From assembly GCA_945870205.1 (NCBI GenBank), contig CAMBRI010000010.1:1-42731 (forward strand): a DNA stretch of 42,731 bases. The letters run 5' to 3'. This document shows, piece by piece, positions 1 through 8,335 of the stretch. The notes under the pieces are model-generated. The model saw only the letters and a program-made list of their open reading frames with translations. It was not told the origin of the DNA and did not search any database. Origin of the DNA: Sulfuritalea hydrogenivorans sk43H. GTDB lineage: Bacteria > Pseudomonadota > Gammaproteobacteria > Burkholderiales > Rhodocyclaceae. The translations under genes were made by a program, and so were the position numbers. How positions within the stretch are numbered: the first letter of the stretch is position 1; each line of letters opens with the position of its first letter.

Positions 1-720
1 AATGTTCATGCCAACAAGGCGGTGCTGACAACAGATTCGCAGAGCAGTGGCAGCTATGTTGCGGGTACGTATAGTTACATCGATCAGCGGGAACTGGGGT
101 CTTTCTCCAACGACATCAAAGGCGCCTTGTTGCGTGGGACCACGTTCCGCCTGGTCCAGGGCAAGCGCTTCGATGCCGGCGATCCGCAGCCGACCAAGGC
201 CGAACAGGCATTGAACCAGTTGCAGACCGGCAAGATCGCGAAGCCGGTAAGGCAGCCGGACATTAAGGACATCGTCGCACGCATCAAGAAAGGCGAGTTC
301 TCCGGGGCTGACTATGTGATGTTCGGCGTCCTCTCCAATGTGGAATTCCGCGATGAAGTTTCGCCCATTCAAGGGAGCACCAGCGCAACCCGTCAGTTCA
401 GCCTCGACCTGCTGGCCGATTTTTCTCTGATCAATACCAAGACCTTCGAGATAAAGGCGGCGTTTTCCGCGCAAGGCAGCGGTGCCGAAACCAAGATATT
501 TTCGAATCGTGGCGACGTCATTCCGCCGAACCGGTCAAAGGTAATGCGTGAAACCTCCCAGACCCTGGCAAAGAACGTTTACGAACAACTGGTGGATCAA
601 CTCTCGTTGTCGGACCCGTCGATGGGCAATCGGGTCCGCCCGGCTTCAGGCAGTGCGGGTGGATCCTCGGCTGCGCAGGGCGGCCAGCCGGCAGCAGAGC
701 AGGTGCAGATTCTGAAGTAG
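1..720 (+). CDS. CsgG/LpoB-like secreted protein, 3' portion
   Basis: The reading frame is open from base 1, so the true start lies outside the window. A GTG at 22 is only an internal candidate. About 239 residues are visible, ending in TAG. The centre has the alternating hydrophobic pattern ADYVMFGVLSNVEF, followed by INTKTFEIKAAFSAQGSG and a helix running to YEQLVDQLS. That order (a 'GADYVxxG' strand, then a 'NTKT' strand hairpin, then a closing helix) is typical of CsgG/LpoB-type periplasmic lipoprotein folds. The C-terminal 30 residues are a low-complexity Gly/Ser/Ala/Gln tail. No lipobox or signal peptide can be checked because the N-terminus is missing. It converges on the transglutaminase gene with 96 bases between. 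The family is a tentative assignment from pattern; the coding call itself is secure. Confidence 0.6.
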   Translation, partial: NVHANKAVLTTDSQSSGSYVAGTYSYIDQRELGSFSNDIKGALLRGTTFRLVQGKRFDAGDPQPTKAEQALNQLQTGKIAKPVRQPDIKDIVARIKKGEFSGADYVMFGVLSNVEFRDEVSPIQGSTSATRQFSLDLLADFSLINTKTFEIKAAFSAQGSGAETKIFSNRGDVIPPNRSKVMRETSQTLAKNVYEQLVDQLSLSDPSMGNRVRPASGSAGGSSAAQGGQPAAEQVQILK

Positions 721-816
721 GTCACCCTGAGGAACTCATTCACGCTTGCGTCGGTTCTGGTGATGGATGCCGGAACTGCCCGTTACGAGTGCAGTAGAAA
801 GTAGGACAACAAAAGT

Positions 817-2712
817 TCATTCCACAGGGGCCGAACCGTAGCGATTCCGGTAAAGCGCTTCGATCAGATCGCGAGCCGCAGCGATCCGAGACTCGCCCAA
901 GACCGACTCGCCTTCGCGACACGCCCGGACAATCCAGGCCCGAGGTGTTTCGGTTGCGCGGCGACCGAGTCCCAATGCTGCAAGTTCGTGTTCCAGAGCC
1001 TGGAAAGATCGCGACTCATTGCTGACTGCATCGCGCACCGTGTCGCCAGCGCTGACGTTCGGACTGCCATGTTCTCGCGCTTTCCTGGCGCGTCTGAACG
1101 CCAGCCACGCCAGCAGCATCGCAAGCAGTGCGCCAATCACCCAAGCGGCTCCAAACGGAAGCGCTGACACGATCATGTCCCGTCTCAACTCACCGAAACG
1201 GCGCCAGGCAAAGGACATGACATCGGCCAGGGGCTGCCAGAATGGCGCCGCGTCTTCCTCGACGGTCAGCCAAGTCGATGGCGTGGTATCGACCTCGACC
1301 CACTTACCCTCGATGAGAGCCTCCGCCCATGCATGAGCGTGCCGCTGTCGCACCACAAATGCCTTTTCGAGTCTGCTGTATTCCTGCACTGAATAGCCTG
1401 TGACATAACGTGCCGGAATGCCCAGCGCCCTCAGCAGCAGCACGGTCGAGGTCGCAAAGTATTCGCAATGGCCGGCACGATCGGTCAGCAGGAAGCGCTC
1501 GAGTTCGCGCCTGCCCTGCTGCTCGTCACCGAGAAACAGTGTGTAGCGAAAGTGCGTGGCGAACCAGGATTTCAGGCCAGCCAACCGTTCGCGCTCGCTG
1601 CCGGGCGACAGTGCACGCACCTCCGGCAGCTGCTGCATCAATTCGCCGAACCCTGACGGTAGCGCCAGGTCTTCGGCCTCGGCCGCGATCAGCGCGGCGA
1701 CCGATGGCGTCGCGACCGTGACATCAAGCAGGAGCGGCGCGTCGTTGATGCGGATGACGCCATAGGGGTTGCGCTGAAGTACCCCGGTCTCGCTGGCAAT
1801 CGGTCCCGCGTCAATGGGCAGCGGCAGGATCGCGGCGCCCTTGCTGCTCTCTCCGCGCAGCAAGAGCCTGCGCGCTACGCCGGCGTGAGCGGTTGGCACC
1901 TCCGCAAACGCACCCTGCCGTGCAACCCACGTACCGTTGGTGAACCGGGTAAATACGCCGCTGCGCAGAAGCAGCGGCACTGCGGCCGGCGGCATCTGCT
2001 CAACCCGCCAGACGATGCGTTCGGAGAGCTTGACGCGACCGAGATCACCGATGCGCGTCTGGCTCTGATAGGGGTCGGTATCGGCGTTTGCCATGACATC
2101 GACCACCCAGTCCTGCAGCGCGAGTTGAGCGCGCTGGAGCCCCGTGCTGCCCGCGTAGGCGCCTGCCACCGCGACCAGCGCGGCAAGGGCAAAGGCGGCG
2201 GCCTCGGTGGCTTGGCGTACCGGTCTCGCCACCAACAGCCAGGCGAGGACGATTCCCGTCAGCGCCCAGAAAAACCAGGGCGAGGGCTTGGCCAGCACCC
2301 CCGCCGAGAGCAATGCCATTGCCAGGTAGGGAGCGTCCAGTTTTGTCACCTGATCGGCATCCGGATGAGTGGAGCGGCGCAATGTCACTGCCAAGTGCCG
2401 CAGCCTCAACGGCGCTTTGCTCAGCGCATTCAGCAGCAGCAGCGGGAGCATCGTGACGGGCAACCAACCTGTTGCCGTCAGTAATCCCTTTGGCAAGCCC
2501 TGTGCCAACAAGAAGCCGGCAACGGTCAGTACCACCGCGAGTATCGACAGGTCAACCGCGCGATTGAGGTCGCGATCAGCCAGGTTCAGCCGCACGCCGC
2601 TGACGGGCGCCAGAAAACGACCGGTAGCAAGCAGCACGCCCACCGTCCCCTGTCCGGCGGCGAAGCCCCACAGCACGAGGCCAGCAGCCTGCAGCCACAC
2701 GGGCGTATTCAT
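817..2712 (-). CDS. TgpA-like membrane transglutaminase (DUF3488 + transglutaminase-like)
   Basis: A 631-residue inner-membrane protein. An N-terminal block of about six hydrophobic segments (residues 8-190) is followed by a periplasmic domain and a papain-like transglutaminase core. The catalytic triad is visible as Cys416 in RAGHCEYF, His460 in RHAHAW and Asp475 in VDTTP. One more membrane helix (about 535-555) precedes a C-terminal cytoplasmic DUF4129-like tail. The ATG at 2712 overlaps the TGA of the DUF58 gene (ATGA), which indicates translational coupling. A longer open frame upstream is ignored because it runs through DUF58. In the family, MoxR-DUF58-TgpA form one operon; the Pseudomonas TgpA homolog is essential. 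The substrate is unknown. Confidence 0.93.
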   Translation of the reverse strand: MNTPVWLQAAGLVLWGFAAGQGTVGVLLATGRFLAPVSGVRLNLADRDLNRAVDLSILAVVLTVAGFLLAQGLPKGLLTATGWLPVTMLPLLLLNALSKAPLRLRHLAVTLRRSTHPDADQVTKLDAPYLAMALLSAGVLAKPSPWFFWALTGIVLAWLLVARPVRQATEAAAFALAALVAVAGAYAGSTGLQRAQLALQDWVVDVMANADTDPYQSQTRIGDLGRVKLSERIVWRVEQMPPAAVPLLLRSGVFTRFTNGTWVARQGAFAEVPTAHAGVARRLLLRGESSKGAAILPLPIDAGPIASETGVLQRNPYGVIRINDAPLLLDVTVATPSVAALIAAEAEDLALPSGFGELMQQLPEVRALSPGSERERLAGLKSWFATHFRYTLFLGDEQQGRRELERFLLTDRAGHCEYFATSTVLLLRALGIPARYVTGYSVQEYSRLEKAFVVRQRHAHAWAEALIEGKWVEVDTTPSTWLTVEEDAAPFWQPLADVMSFAWRRFGELRRDMIVSALPFGAAWVIGALLAMLLAWLAFRRARKAREHGSPNVSAGDTVRDAVSNESRSFQALEHELAALGLGRRATETPRAWIVRACREGESVLGESRIAAARDLIEALYRNRYGSAPVE

Positions 2713-4049
2713 GCGGCGCTCATCGCAGCAGATGCAGCGGAAATCTCTACGCGCCGCAGGATGCCGGCAAATTTGCCATCGTCGTCGACAGACGGAATGC
2801 CATCCTGTTCCACGATCAGTACGGTCGGCCGTATGCCACGCGCCAGCAGGCGCCGAACCGCGCTCTGCCGCGGCTCGTCCCAGACCAGAAAGATCGCAAT
2901 CAGCGACGATACCTGAGCAGCGTTGCGTTCGAGGGTGGCCAGCAGAGGCTCGATGCTCTCTGGTGGCGTCGGCGCGACGGTGGCCAGCACCCGCAGCAGG
3001 GCATCGGCACCCCCCAGTCCGCGCCCGGCCGTGAGGCGATGGACGCGGTCGCCAACAAACATCAGATCGAGCAGGCTGTCGGCATCGCGCGGTCGGGCGA
3101 CCAGCCATGCCGCCATCGACACGGCCGTCTCGAAGGTCGGTGCGAACGGATACGGCGCCGCCGTGTCGAGCACCAAGGCGTGGCGCGAGAAAAACTCTTC
3201 CTGGAATTCGCGCACCAGCGGCTTGCCGGTGCGGGCAAAACTGCGCCAGTGAATCGCGCGCATGGGATCGCCCGGCCGGTAGTCGCGCAGCGAACGAAAC
3301 TCCTCGGCGTCACCCACATGCTGCGCCAGCGAGATACCGCCAGGCTGCAGCAGGCGGTGGCTCGACGCTGGGGGCAACTCAACCGGCAGGCGTATCGGCA
3401 GCACCGGTAAGGTGGCCGGCAGGGCAGCAACAGGCACCCGCGTTTCCACCAGGCCAAGCGGACCCGTGATCACCAGCCAAAGGCTCTCGAAAACGGCTAG
3501 TCCGCGTGCGCTTGGCCGCGCCGGCACGTCGATGTTGGCGCGCTGGCCGGGCAGCAGCAGCGGCACTACGATACGGTCCACATCAAGCCCGCGCAGTCGA
3601 CTGAGCATGTCGAGGAAAGCCGGGTAGCCGATCCGCCGGTCGAAGCGGTTGGTGGCCACCGGGTCCCGATGATGTTGCAATGATGCAGGCGACGGCCAGG
3701 GCTGACGCAAGCGTTCAACCAGGTCGCAAGCCTGCGCCGGTGTTGCACCCTCATTGCGCACTTCGATCCGATAGCGCGCCGACTGGCCGCAGCTGACGAA
3801 CTCAGGCAGGTGACGGCGCACCGCCAGCCGTGGCGCGCGTCGCCGCAGTAGCGCAGCGGCAAGGGAGTCGACCATGACCAGACTGAGGCCGAGAGCAAAC
3901 ACGATGTGCGCGAGATTCGATTGCGTGTCGAGGCCGAATGCGGCGGCGAAGCCACCCAGGCCGACGATGACCATGCCAGCCGGTGTCAGCCGCTCGCGCA
4001 GCCATCGCGACGAAACATAGACGAAGCGGAATAGCGTCAGCTTGCGCAT
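2709..4049 (-). CDS. DUF58 domain-containing protein
   Basis: A 446-residue protein. Two hydrophobic segments near the N-terminus (about residues 25-60) are followed by a beta-rich region and the DUF58 signature GDPMRAIHWRSFARTGKPLV, about two thirds in. After it comes a von Willebrand A-like fold (VLDTAAPYPF, then a run ending in SLIAIFLVWDEPRQ). The start is placed at the ATG at 4049, 19 bases after the MoxR stop, rather than at the longer frame that would overlap MoxR. It is coupled to the downstream transglutaminase by a four-base ATGA overlap. DUF58 proteins always travel with MoxR ATPases and are thought to be their vWA-type partners in assembly of cell-envelope complexes. The exact client is unknown. 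Confidence 0.92.
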   Translation of the reverse strand: MRKLTLFRFVYVSSRWLRERLTPAGMVIVGLGGFAAAFGLDTQSNLAHIVFALGLSLVMVDSLAAALLRRRAPRLAVRRHLPEFVSCGQSARYRIEVRNEGATPAQACDLVERLRQPWPSPASLQHHRDPVATNRFDRRIGYPAFLDMLSRLRGLDVDRIVVPLLLPGQRANIDVPARPSARGLAVFESLWLVITGPLGLVETRVPVAALPATLPVLPIRLPVELPPASSHRLLQPGGISLAQHVGDAEEFRSLRDYRPGDPMRAIHWRSFARTGKPLVREFQEEFFSRHALVLDTAAPYPFAPTFETAVSMAAWLVARPRDADSLLDLMFVGDRVHRLTAGRGLGGADALLRVLATVAPTPPESIEPLLATLERNAAQVSSLIAIFLVWDEPRQSAVRRLLARGIRPTVLIVEQDGIPSVDDDGKFAGILRRVEISAASAAMSAA

Positions 4050-4068
4050 GACCTTCGGATTCCGACCG

Positions 4069-5001
4069 TCAGACCGGTACCGGTATCCGCGCCAGGATGT
4101 CGCGTACCACCTCCGCCCCCGTCGTACCCGAATAGCGCGCCTGAGGATCGAGCGCCAGGCGATGGGCGAGCACGTCGGTGGCGATTTCCTGGATCGCATC
4201 CGGCGTAACAAAAGCTGCGCCGTCGAACAGCGCCAGCGCACGGGCAAGCTGGAACAGGGCTATCGACGCGCGCGGACTTGCACCCATATGTACCGCAGGA
4301 TGCGCGCGCGTGGCATGGACCAGCGCGACGATATACTGCCGCAGCGCTGGCGCCACTCGAATGCCAGCCGACGCTTCGCGCGCCGCCAGCAGATCGCTCA
4401 CGGTGGCGCACGGCACAAGCTGGTCAAGCGGATGCCGCGCGGCCGTGTAATCCAGCAGGCGCTCTTCCTCCTCGGCACTGACATAGCCGAGGCCGAGCCG
4501 GATGCCGAAGCGATCCATCTGCGCCTCGGGTAATGGGTAAGTGCCGGCCTGCTCCACCGGGTTCTGCGTGGCAATGACGAAGTAGGGTTGCGGCAACACG
4601 CGCCTCTGACCATCAACCGTCACCTGCGCCTCGGCCATGGCCTCAAGTAGCGCGGATTGGGTGCGCGGCGAGGCGCGATTGATTTCGTCGGCGAGCAGCA
4701 CATGGGCGAACACCGGGCCTTCGTGAAAGCGGAAGGACTGCGTGTGCGCATCGAAAATGGAAACACCGACGATGTCGCTGGGCAGCAGATCCGGCGTGAA
4801 CTGCACTCGCGAAAAACTGGCTTCGACCAAGCGGGCGAGCGCCTTGGCCAGAGTTGTCTTGCCAGTACCGGGATAGTCGTCGAGCAGCACGTGCAATCCC
4901 GCGATCCAGGCGGAAACAATCTTGCGTATGTTGGCGTCCTGCCCGTGCAGCACGGTAGCAAGGCCAGCCGCGATGGCCCGGGGCGTGGTGATAATGGTCA
5001 T
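4069..5001 (-). CDS. MoxR-family AAA+ ATPase
   Basis: A 310-residue single-domain AAA+ ATPase. Walker A reads YPGTGKTT near residue 40 and Walker B LLADEINRAS near 100. Sensor 1 is IATQNPVEQAGTYPLPEAQ, and the arginine-finger region and AAA lid follow (MGASPRASIALFQLARALA). These are diagnostic of the MoxR/RavA class. The ATG at 5001 (MTIITTP) is chosen; the open frame extends further upstream but would overlap the Cys-rich gene that ends at 5016. It heads the MoxR-DUF58-TgpA operon. MoxR ATPases act as chaperone-like unfoldases that mature or insert partner complexes using their vWA partner, here the DUF58 protein. Confidence 0.95.
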   Translation of the reverse strand: MTIITTPRAIAAGLATVLHGQDANIRKIVSAWIAGLHVLLDDYPGTGKTTLAKALARLVEASFSRVQFTPDLLPSDIVGVSIFDAHTQSFRFHEGPVFAHVLLADEINRASPRTQSALLEAMAEAQVTVDGQRRVLPQPYFVIATQNPVEQAGTYPLPEAQMDRFGIRLGLGYVSAEEEERLLDYTAARHPLDQLVPCATVSDLLAAREASAGIRVAPALRQYIVALVHATRAHPAVHMGASPRASIALFQLARALALFDGAAFVTPDAIQEIATDVLAHRLALDPQARYSGTTGAEVVRDILARIPVPV

Positions 5002-5015
5002 GGCGATGCCCGCGA

Positions 5016-5375
5016 TTATTGTGGCGTAACAAACTTCTCTTTGCTGCCCACCGTACGACCATTCAAGACGTAACTCTGGAGAGGGTCGCCTTGGCATACG
5101 GACCAGCTCGTACTTCCCCCGGGCGGAGTATTGAACTGCACACCGCAGCTCCACCGACCGTCAGCGCGCTTCAGGCAGTAATGCATATCAATGGGATGAC
5201 CACACACATTCCGCACTCGCATGGAAGTGCCACCAGCACTGTCGCATACACGCCCATGCTTAAAATCGTAGGCTTCGACACATTTGACTTCATCAGCCAC
5301 GGCGGAACTGCCAATCAGCGTGAAGGCAAATGCTGCGGCAATTTTTGCAATGCCCATACGAACTCGAAAAGACAT
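5016..5375 (-). CDS. small Cys-rich secreted protein, unknown function
   Basis: A 119-residue protein with a clear Sec signal peptide: positively charged start, hydrophobic core IAAAFAFTLIGSSAVA, then DEVKC. The mature part has six cysteines (KCVE, RVCDS, VCGHP, HYCLK, SCGVQ, SVCQG), so up to three disulfides are expected in the periplasm or outside the cell. A near-perfect Shine-Dalgarno GGAGGT lies five bases before the ATG at 5375 and decides the start; the frame continues upstream without any such site. It ends 14 bases before MoxR begins, so read-through into the moxR operon is possible. A 16-bp perfect palindrome sits just upstream. I do not recognise a family. Base composition is lower in GC than the flanking genes. 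Confidence 0.75.
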   Translation of the reverse strand: MSFRVRMGIAKIAAAFAFTLIGSSAVADEVKCVEAYDFKHGRVCDSAGGTSMRVRNVCGHPIDMHYCLKRADGRWSCGVQFNTPPGGSTSWSVCQGDPLQSYVLNGRTVGSKEKFVTPQ

Positions 5376-5392
5376 ACTGACCTCCAAAATAT

Positions 5393-5408
5393 TGCAATTT
5401 AAATTGCA
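5393..5408. promoter_or_regulatory. 16-bp perfect palindrome, candidate operator
   Basis: TGCAATTT followed directly by AAATTGCA is a perfect AT-rich dyad. It lies 18-33 bases upstream of the start codon of the Cys-rich protein and just before its Shine-Dalgarno sequence, where an operator would overlap the promoter or leader. No binding protein is identified. Confidence 0.4.
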
Positions 5409-5552
5409 TGAGCGGAATATCCGCGGCGGACGAAGGTTGATCAAGAGCAGGCCGCGGTCGATAGAAGTTTGCGCACCCCGTCGCGAACCCCGCCTACGGG
5501 ATACGTCTGGCCGAGTTGGTCAGCGAAATGCAGGCGCACTTGCTCAGCCATT

Positions 5553-6308
5553 TCATTTACTCAGATCAAGATGGCACTCAAGTTTCAGCTCAGGCGAGTA
5601 ATTGCATACGTTGTTGATGGATCTTTTGTAGTGCAACGAGTACGAACTTGAATCTTCCATCCTACTGTAATAGAAGCCACTCGCTCCCGGTTTCGGAATT
5701 TCCGGCAACAGCGTTGGAACCAGGGCACTCAACTTTTCCGGATATTCGTAGTGCCGACTTTTGTACTCCTCCAATTTGACCGCCACGACGTCTACCTGAC
5801 TCATGTCGTATTCCATATGTGCAAATACCGCTATCGCAGCCGCTCCATAAATGGCGGCTTTGACAAGGCGAACACGAGCATCAGACGGCTTGCCGAGCCC
5901 GGCCATGAGGAGTGCCATGCCAGCCATGATTCCCGGCAGAACAATCGCCAATGGGTCGCCGGGGAGAATCGCAATGAGCAATATCACTGGTATTCCGCGG
6001 CTAACTACCACCCCGGCAATTGAAGATCTTTTAGGCGAGACAACTGTGACAGCCGAGTCGGCTTGATGGAAGGAACTTTGCTTGACGAGCCAAGCCAATT
6101 GGCTACGTGACCAAAGCACGAAAGCCAGCAGCATGATTCCAGCCAAAAACATCCACCGCGCCGACCGCGAAGAATCCATATACAAAAAGCCGCCAGCGAT
6201 TAGCGAGAGTGCCAGCGCTAGAGCAATGCGGCCACGCCATTTCAGTCCTTTGACGCGTCGTTCGCCATCATTTTCCGCCTGGCATGCAGTGGATCGCCCC
6301 TCCTCCAT
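5553..6308 (-). CDS. membrane protein with pseudopilin-like C-terminal domain, unknown
   Basis: A 251-residue protein. The hydrophobic segments are near residues 27-44, 52-66, 97-116, 120-137 and 150-163. The last one leads into a soluble tail: a helix (DMSQVDVVAVKLEEYKSRH), then YPEKLSALVP, LPEIPKPG and GFYYSRMED. That helix plus 'YP..L..L.P...IP' plus 'Y.Y' order resembles the globular domain of GspG-type major pseudopilins, but here it hangs from the last of several helices instead of a prepilin leader. The start is the ATG at 6308, which follows a purine-rich GGGGGAAGGAAA. The row 5641-5700 counts 27 G+C in 60, clearly lower than the flanking operons, so it may have been acquired. No function is proposed. 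Confidence 0.6.
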   Translation of the reverse strand: MEEGRSTACQAENDGERRVKGLKWRGRIALALALSLIAGGFLYMDSSRSARWMFLAGIMLLAFVLWSRSQLAWLVKQSSFHQADSAVTVVSPKRSSIAGVVVSRGIPVILLIAILPGDPLAIVLPGIMAGMALLMAGLGKPSDARVRLVKAAIYGAAAIAVFAHMEYDMSQVDVVAVKLEEYKSRHYEYPEKLSALVPTLLPEIPKPGASGFYYSRMEDSSSYSLHYKRSINNVCNYSPELKLECHLDLSK

Positions 6309-6585
6309 TTTCCTTCCCCCTATACGATCGGCTGAAGCGGGCTGCTGCAATTTCGACCGCCAAAACCTGCGGATTCTTTCGGACCTCAGTTCCGGAAAGC
6401 CGGCTCGATTGCCTATCCAGATGAGCGCAACCGGCCAATTTGCAGTCAAATGCCTCTTCGCAGGTGCCGCTGTAAATCCGGCACCGATACACCCCCAAGC
6501 GTCAAAGCTCGGCTAAAGGGGATTGCTTTACCGTAAGCGCCGCGCGAATCCGATTTACTTTATCGCAGAATGAGAGAAAACGACC

Positions 6586-7086
6586 ATGAGCATTTCCATG
6601 TACTCCGCATCTATCCCGGCGCTGCGGCGCGGCCTGACCAGTCTCGCGGCAATCCTGATCAAGGCGGAAGAACATGCCCGCGCCCGGAAATTCGACCCGG
6701 CCGTGCTGCTCGCTGCCCGGCTCTATCCCGACATGTTTCCGGTGACCAAGCAGGTGCAGATCGCCACCGACAACGCCAAGGGTTGCGCCGCGCGCCTTGC
6801 CGGGCGGGAGATACCGAAGTACGAAGACAGCGAAACCAGCTTTGCCGAACTGGCCGAACGCATCGCAAAGACCCTGGCATTTCTGGACACCGTCGGCCCC
6901 GAGCACGTCGATGGCAGTGAGGAACGCGACATTTCCCTGCAGGCCGGCGGGCAGACCCACGAGTTCAAGGGGCTCGCCTACCTGACCGCCTGGGTGCTGC
7001 CCAACTTCTATTTCCACGTCACGACGGCCTACGCCATCCTGCGTCATAACGGCGTTGAAATCACCAAGAAGGATTTTCTGGGCTGA
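6586..7086 (+). CDS. DUF1993 domain-containing protein
   Basis: A 166-residue soluble, mostly helical protein that fits the DUF1993 family along its whole length: MSISMYSASIPALRRGL at the start, LYPDMFPVTKQVQIATDNAKG near residue 50, and LPNFYFHVTTAYAILRHNGVEITKKDFLG at the end. DUF1993 proteins are distant relatives of the DinB/YfiT four-helix fold, and no reaction has been assigned. The start ATG at 6586 is preceded by GAGAGAAAA, an acceptable ribosome site. It is a monocistronic gene between two divergent or convergent neighbours. A short hairpin lies just after its stop. Confidence 0.9.
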   Translation: MSISMYSASIPALRRGLTSLAAILIKAEEHARARKFDPAVLLAARLYPDMFPVTKQVQIATDNAKGCAARLAGREIPKYEDSETSFAELAERIAKTLAFLDTVGPEHVDGSEERDISLQAGGQTHEFKGLAYLTAWVLPNFYFHVTTAYAILRHNGVEITKKDFLG

Positions 7087-7091
7087 GTGAT

Positions 7092-7107
7092 GGGGCGGCT
7101 TCGCCCC
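7092..7107. terminator. short GC hairpin between convergent genes
   Basis: GGGGCG and CGCCCC form a six-pair stem with a GCTT loop, six bases after the DUF1993 stop and six before the stop of the convergent phosphatase gene. No T-run follows on either strand, so it is at best a weak bidirectional terminator or an mRNA 3' end protector. Confidence 0.35.
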
Positions 7108-7113
7108 GCGCCG

Positions 7114-7782
7114 TCATAACGGGCCAATGGTGGTTGGCGTTACGGCAAGCCAGAGGCATTCGCCGTTCTTGCGCTTCATGTTGAGCATTGCGCTGCGCGG
7201 CAGGTTTGCGATATGCCGGGTAATCACGTCCATCACCCAGCCATGGGTGATCACCAGCACGCGCTCCCCGGAGTGGGTTACGGCAATGCTCTCGACCGCA
7301 GCCAGCACCCGGTCCGCAAATTCATCCATCGTTTCTCCCTGCTCGAAGAAGGTCGCCGGATTCCGTTTCAGGATTTGCTGGAGCAGGACAGGGTTCAACT
7401 CCGCCAGTTCCGCCTTCGGAATCCCCTGGATCGCGCCGAAATTCCTTTCCCGCAGGCCGTCGTGGCACACGGGCGGTGGCAGGCGCAGCGAGCGGGCAAT
7501 AATCTGCGCCGTTTCCAGCGCCCGGACCAGAGGGCTCGAGTAGATACAGGTGAAGCCTGAGCCGGCGAAGCCGGCGACCAGCTCATAGGCTTGCCGCCGG
7601 CCCTGGTCGTTGATCGCGACATCAATCCAGCCCTGCAGGATGCCCGCGATATTCCAGTCTGTTTCGCCGTGCCGCGCGACGCAGACATAGGCCGGATCTC
7701 CTGCACGGATCGGCTTGCCTGCCTTGCCCGCCACGACCTCCACGGGGCCGGCCACCACATCCGGTTTTGCCTTGTCGTTCAT
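7114..7782 (-). CDS. histidine phosphatase family protein (phosphoglycerate mutase-like)
   Basis: A 222-residue cytosolic protein. The catalytic motif is RHGETDWN at residues 37-44, with His38 as the phospho-acceptor. The body follows as LQGWIDVAINDQGRRQA, YSSPLVRALETAQII, LRERNFGAIQG and the second catalytic histidine His180 in VITHGW. This is the pattern of the broad-specificity branch (GpmB/CobC/PhoE-like) rather than the glycolytic enzyme. The first 30 residues (a Lys/Val/Ala-rich lead) precede the fold and are unusual. A later start is possible but no better ATG is seen, and GCCGGAA lies just upstream of the one at 7782. The substrate cannot be read from sequence. It is followed on the same strand, convergently, by DUF1993. 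Confidence 0.88.
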   Translation of the reverse strand: MNDKAKPDVVAGPVEVVAGKAGKPIRAGDPAYVCVARHGETDWNIAGILQGWIDVAINDQGRRQAYELVAGFAGSGFTCIYSSPLVRALETAQIIARSLRLPPPVCHDGLRERNFGAIQGIPKAELAELNPVLLQQILKRNPATFFEQGETMDEFADRVLAAVESIAVTHSGERVLVITHGWVMDVITRHIANLPRSAMLNMKRKNGECLWLAVTPTTIGPL

Positions 7783-7857
7783 TTCCGGCTCATCACTCTA
7801 ATCGCCCCGGCGCCCTGCGCTATAAACCGCCCGCTCACCCGGCCATAGAGGTAGCGC

Positions 7858-8319
7858 TTAAAAATACCAGCGGGTAACCATCTCCGCTACGCAGGCCGGC
7901 TTTTCGCCGCCTTCGATCTCGATCGTCGCCTGCCAGACCATTTGCGCCCCGCCGGCGATGTCTTCCACCGAGGCCAGCACGAAGCGCGCGCGCACCCGGC
8001 TGCCGACCTTCACCGGCGCGGCGAAGCGCACCCGGTTGAGCCCGTAGTTCACCGCCAGTTTGATGCCATCGACCGCGATGCATTCCTGCGCGAACTTGGC
8101 CAACAGCGACAAGGTCAGATAACCATGTGCGATAGGCCCGCCAAACGGCGATTCGCGCTTCGCCCGCTCGACATCGACATGGATCCACTGCTGATCGCCC
8201 GTGACCTCAGCAAAGCCGTTGACCCGCTGCTGATCGATCAGCATCCACTCGCTGACACCGATCTCCTGCCCTACCCTGGCCTTGGCGTCTGCCATACCGG
8301 AAAACCGCGTTGCCGTCAT
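7858..8319 (-). CDS. MaoC-like (R)-specific enoyl-CoA hydratase/dehydratase
   Basis: A 153-residue hot-dog fold protein. The hydratase-2 motif is seen as FAEVTGDQQWIHVD and then SPFGGPIAHGYLTLSL, carrying the catalytic Asp and His of the MaoC/NodN group. It most resembles the stand-alone MaoC dehydratases that hydrate 2-enoyl-CoA. The start is placed at ATG 8319, preceded by GGGGGCAGGC; a TTG four codons upstream and an internal ATG at 8295 are less well supported. It lies 16 bases after the DHH phosphoesterase stop, so it is probably the last gene of the addB-addA-DHH operon. There is no obvious functional link to DNA repair. A second MaoC-type gene occurs at 18868-19317. Confidence 0.88.
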   Translation of the reverse strand: MTATRFSGMADAKARVGQEIGVSEWMLIDQQRVNGFAEVTGDQQWIHVDVERAKRESPFGGPIAHGYLTLSLLAKFAQECIAVDGIKLAVNYGLNRVRFAAPVKVGSRVRARFVLASVEDIAGGAQMVWQATIEIEGGEKPACVAEMVTRWYF

Positions 8320-8335
8320 GCCTGCCCCCAAGGTT

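Noticed and set aside
2713-3108. N-terminal extension of the transglutaminase
   Set aside because: It lies inside the DUF58 gene; the ATG at 2712 overlapping the DUF58 stop is the better start and begins the first membrane segment.
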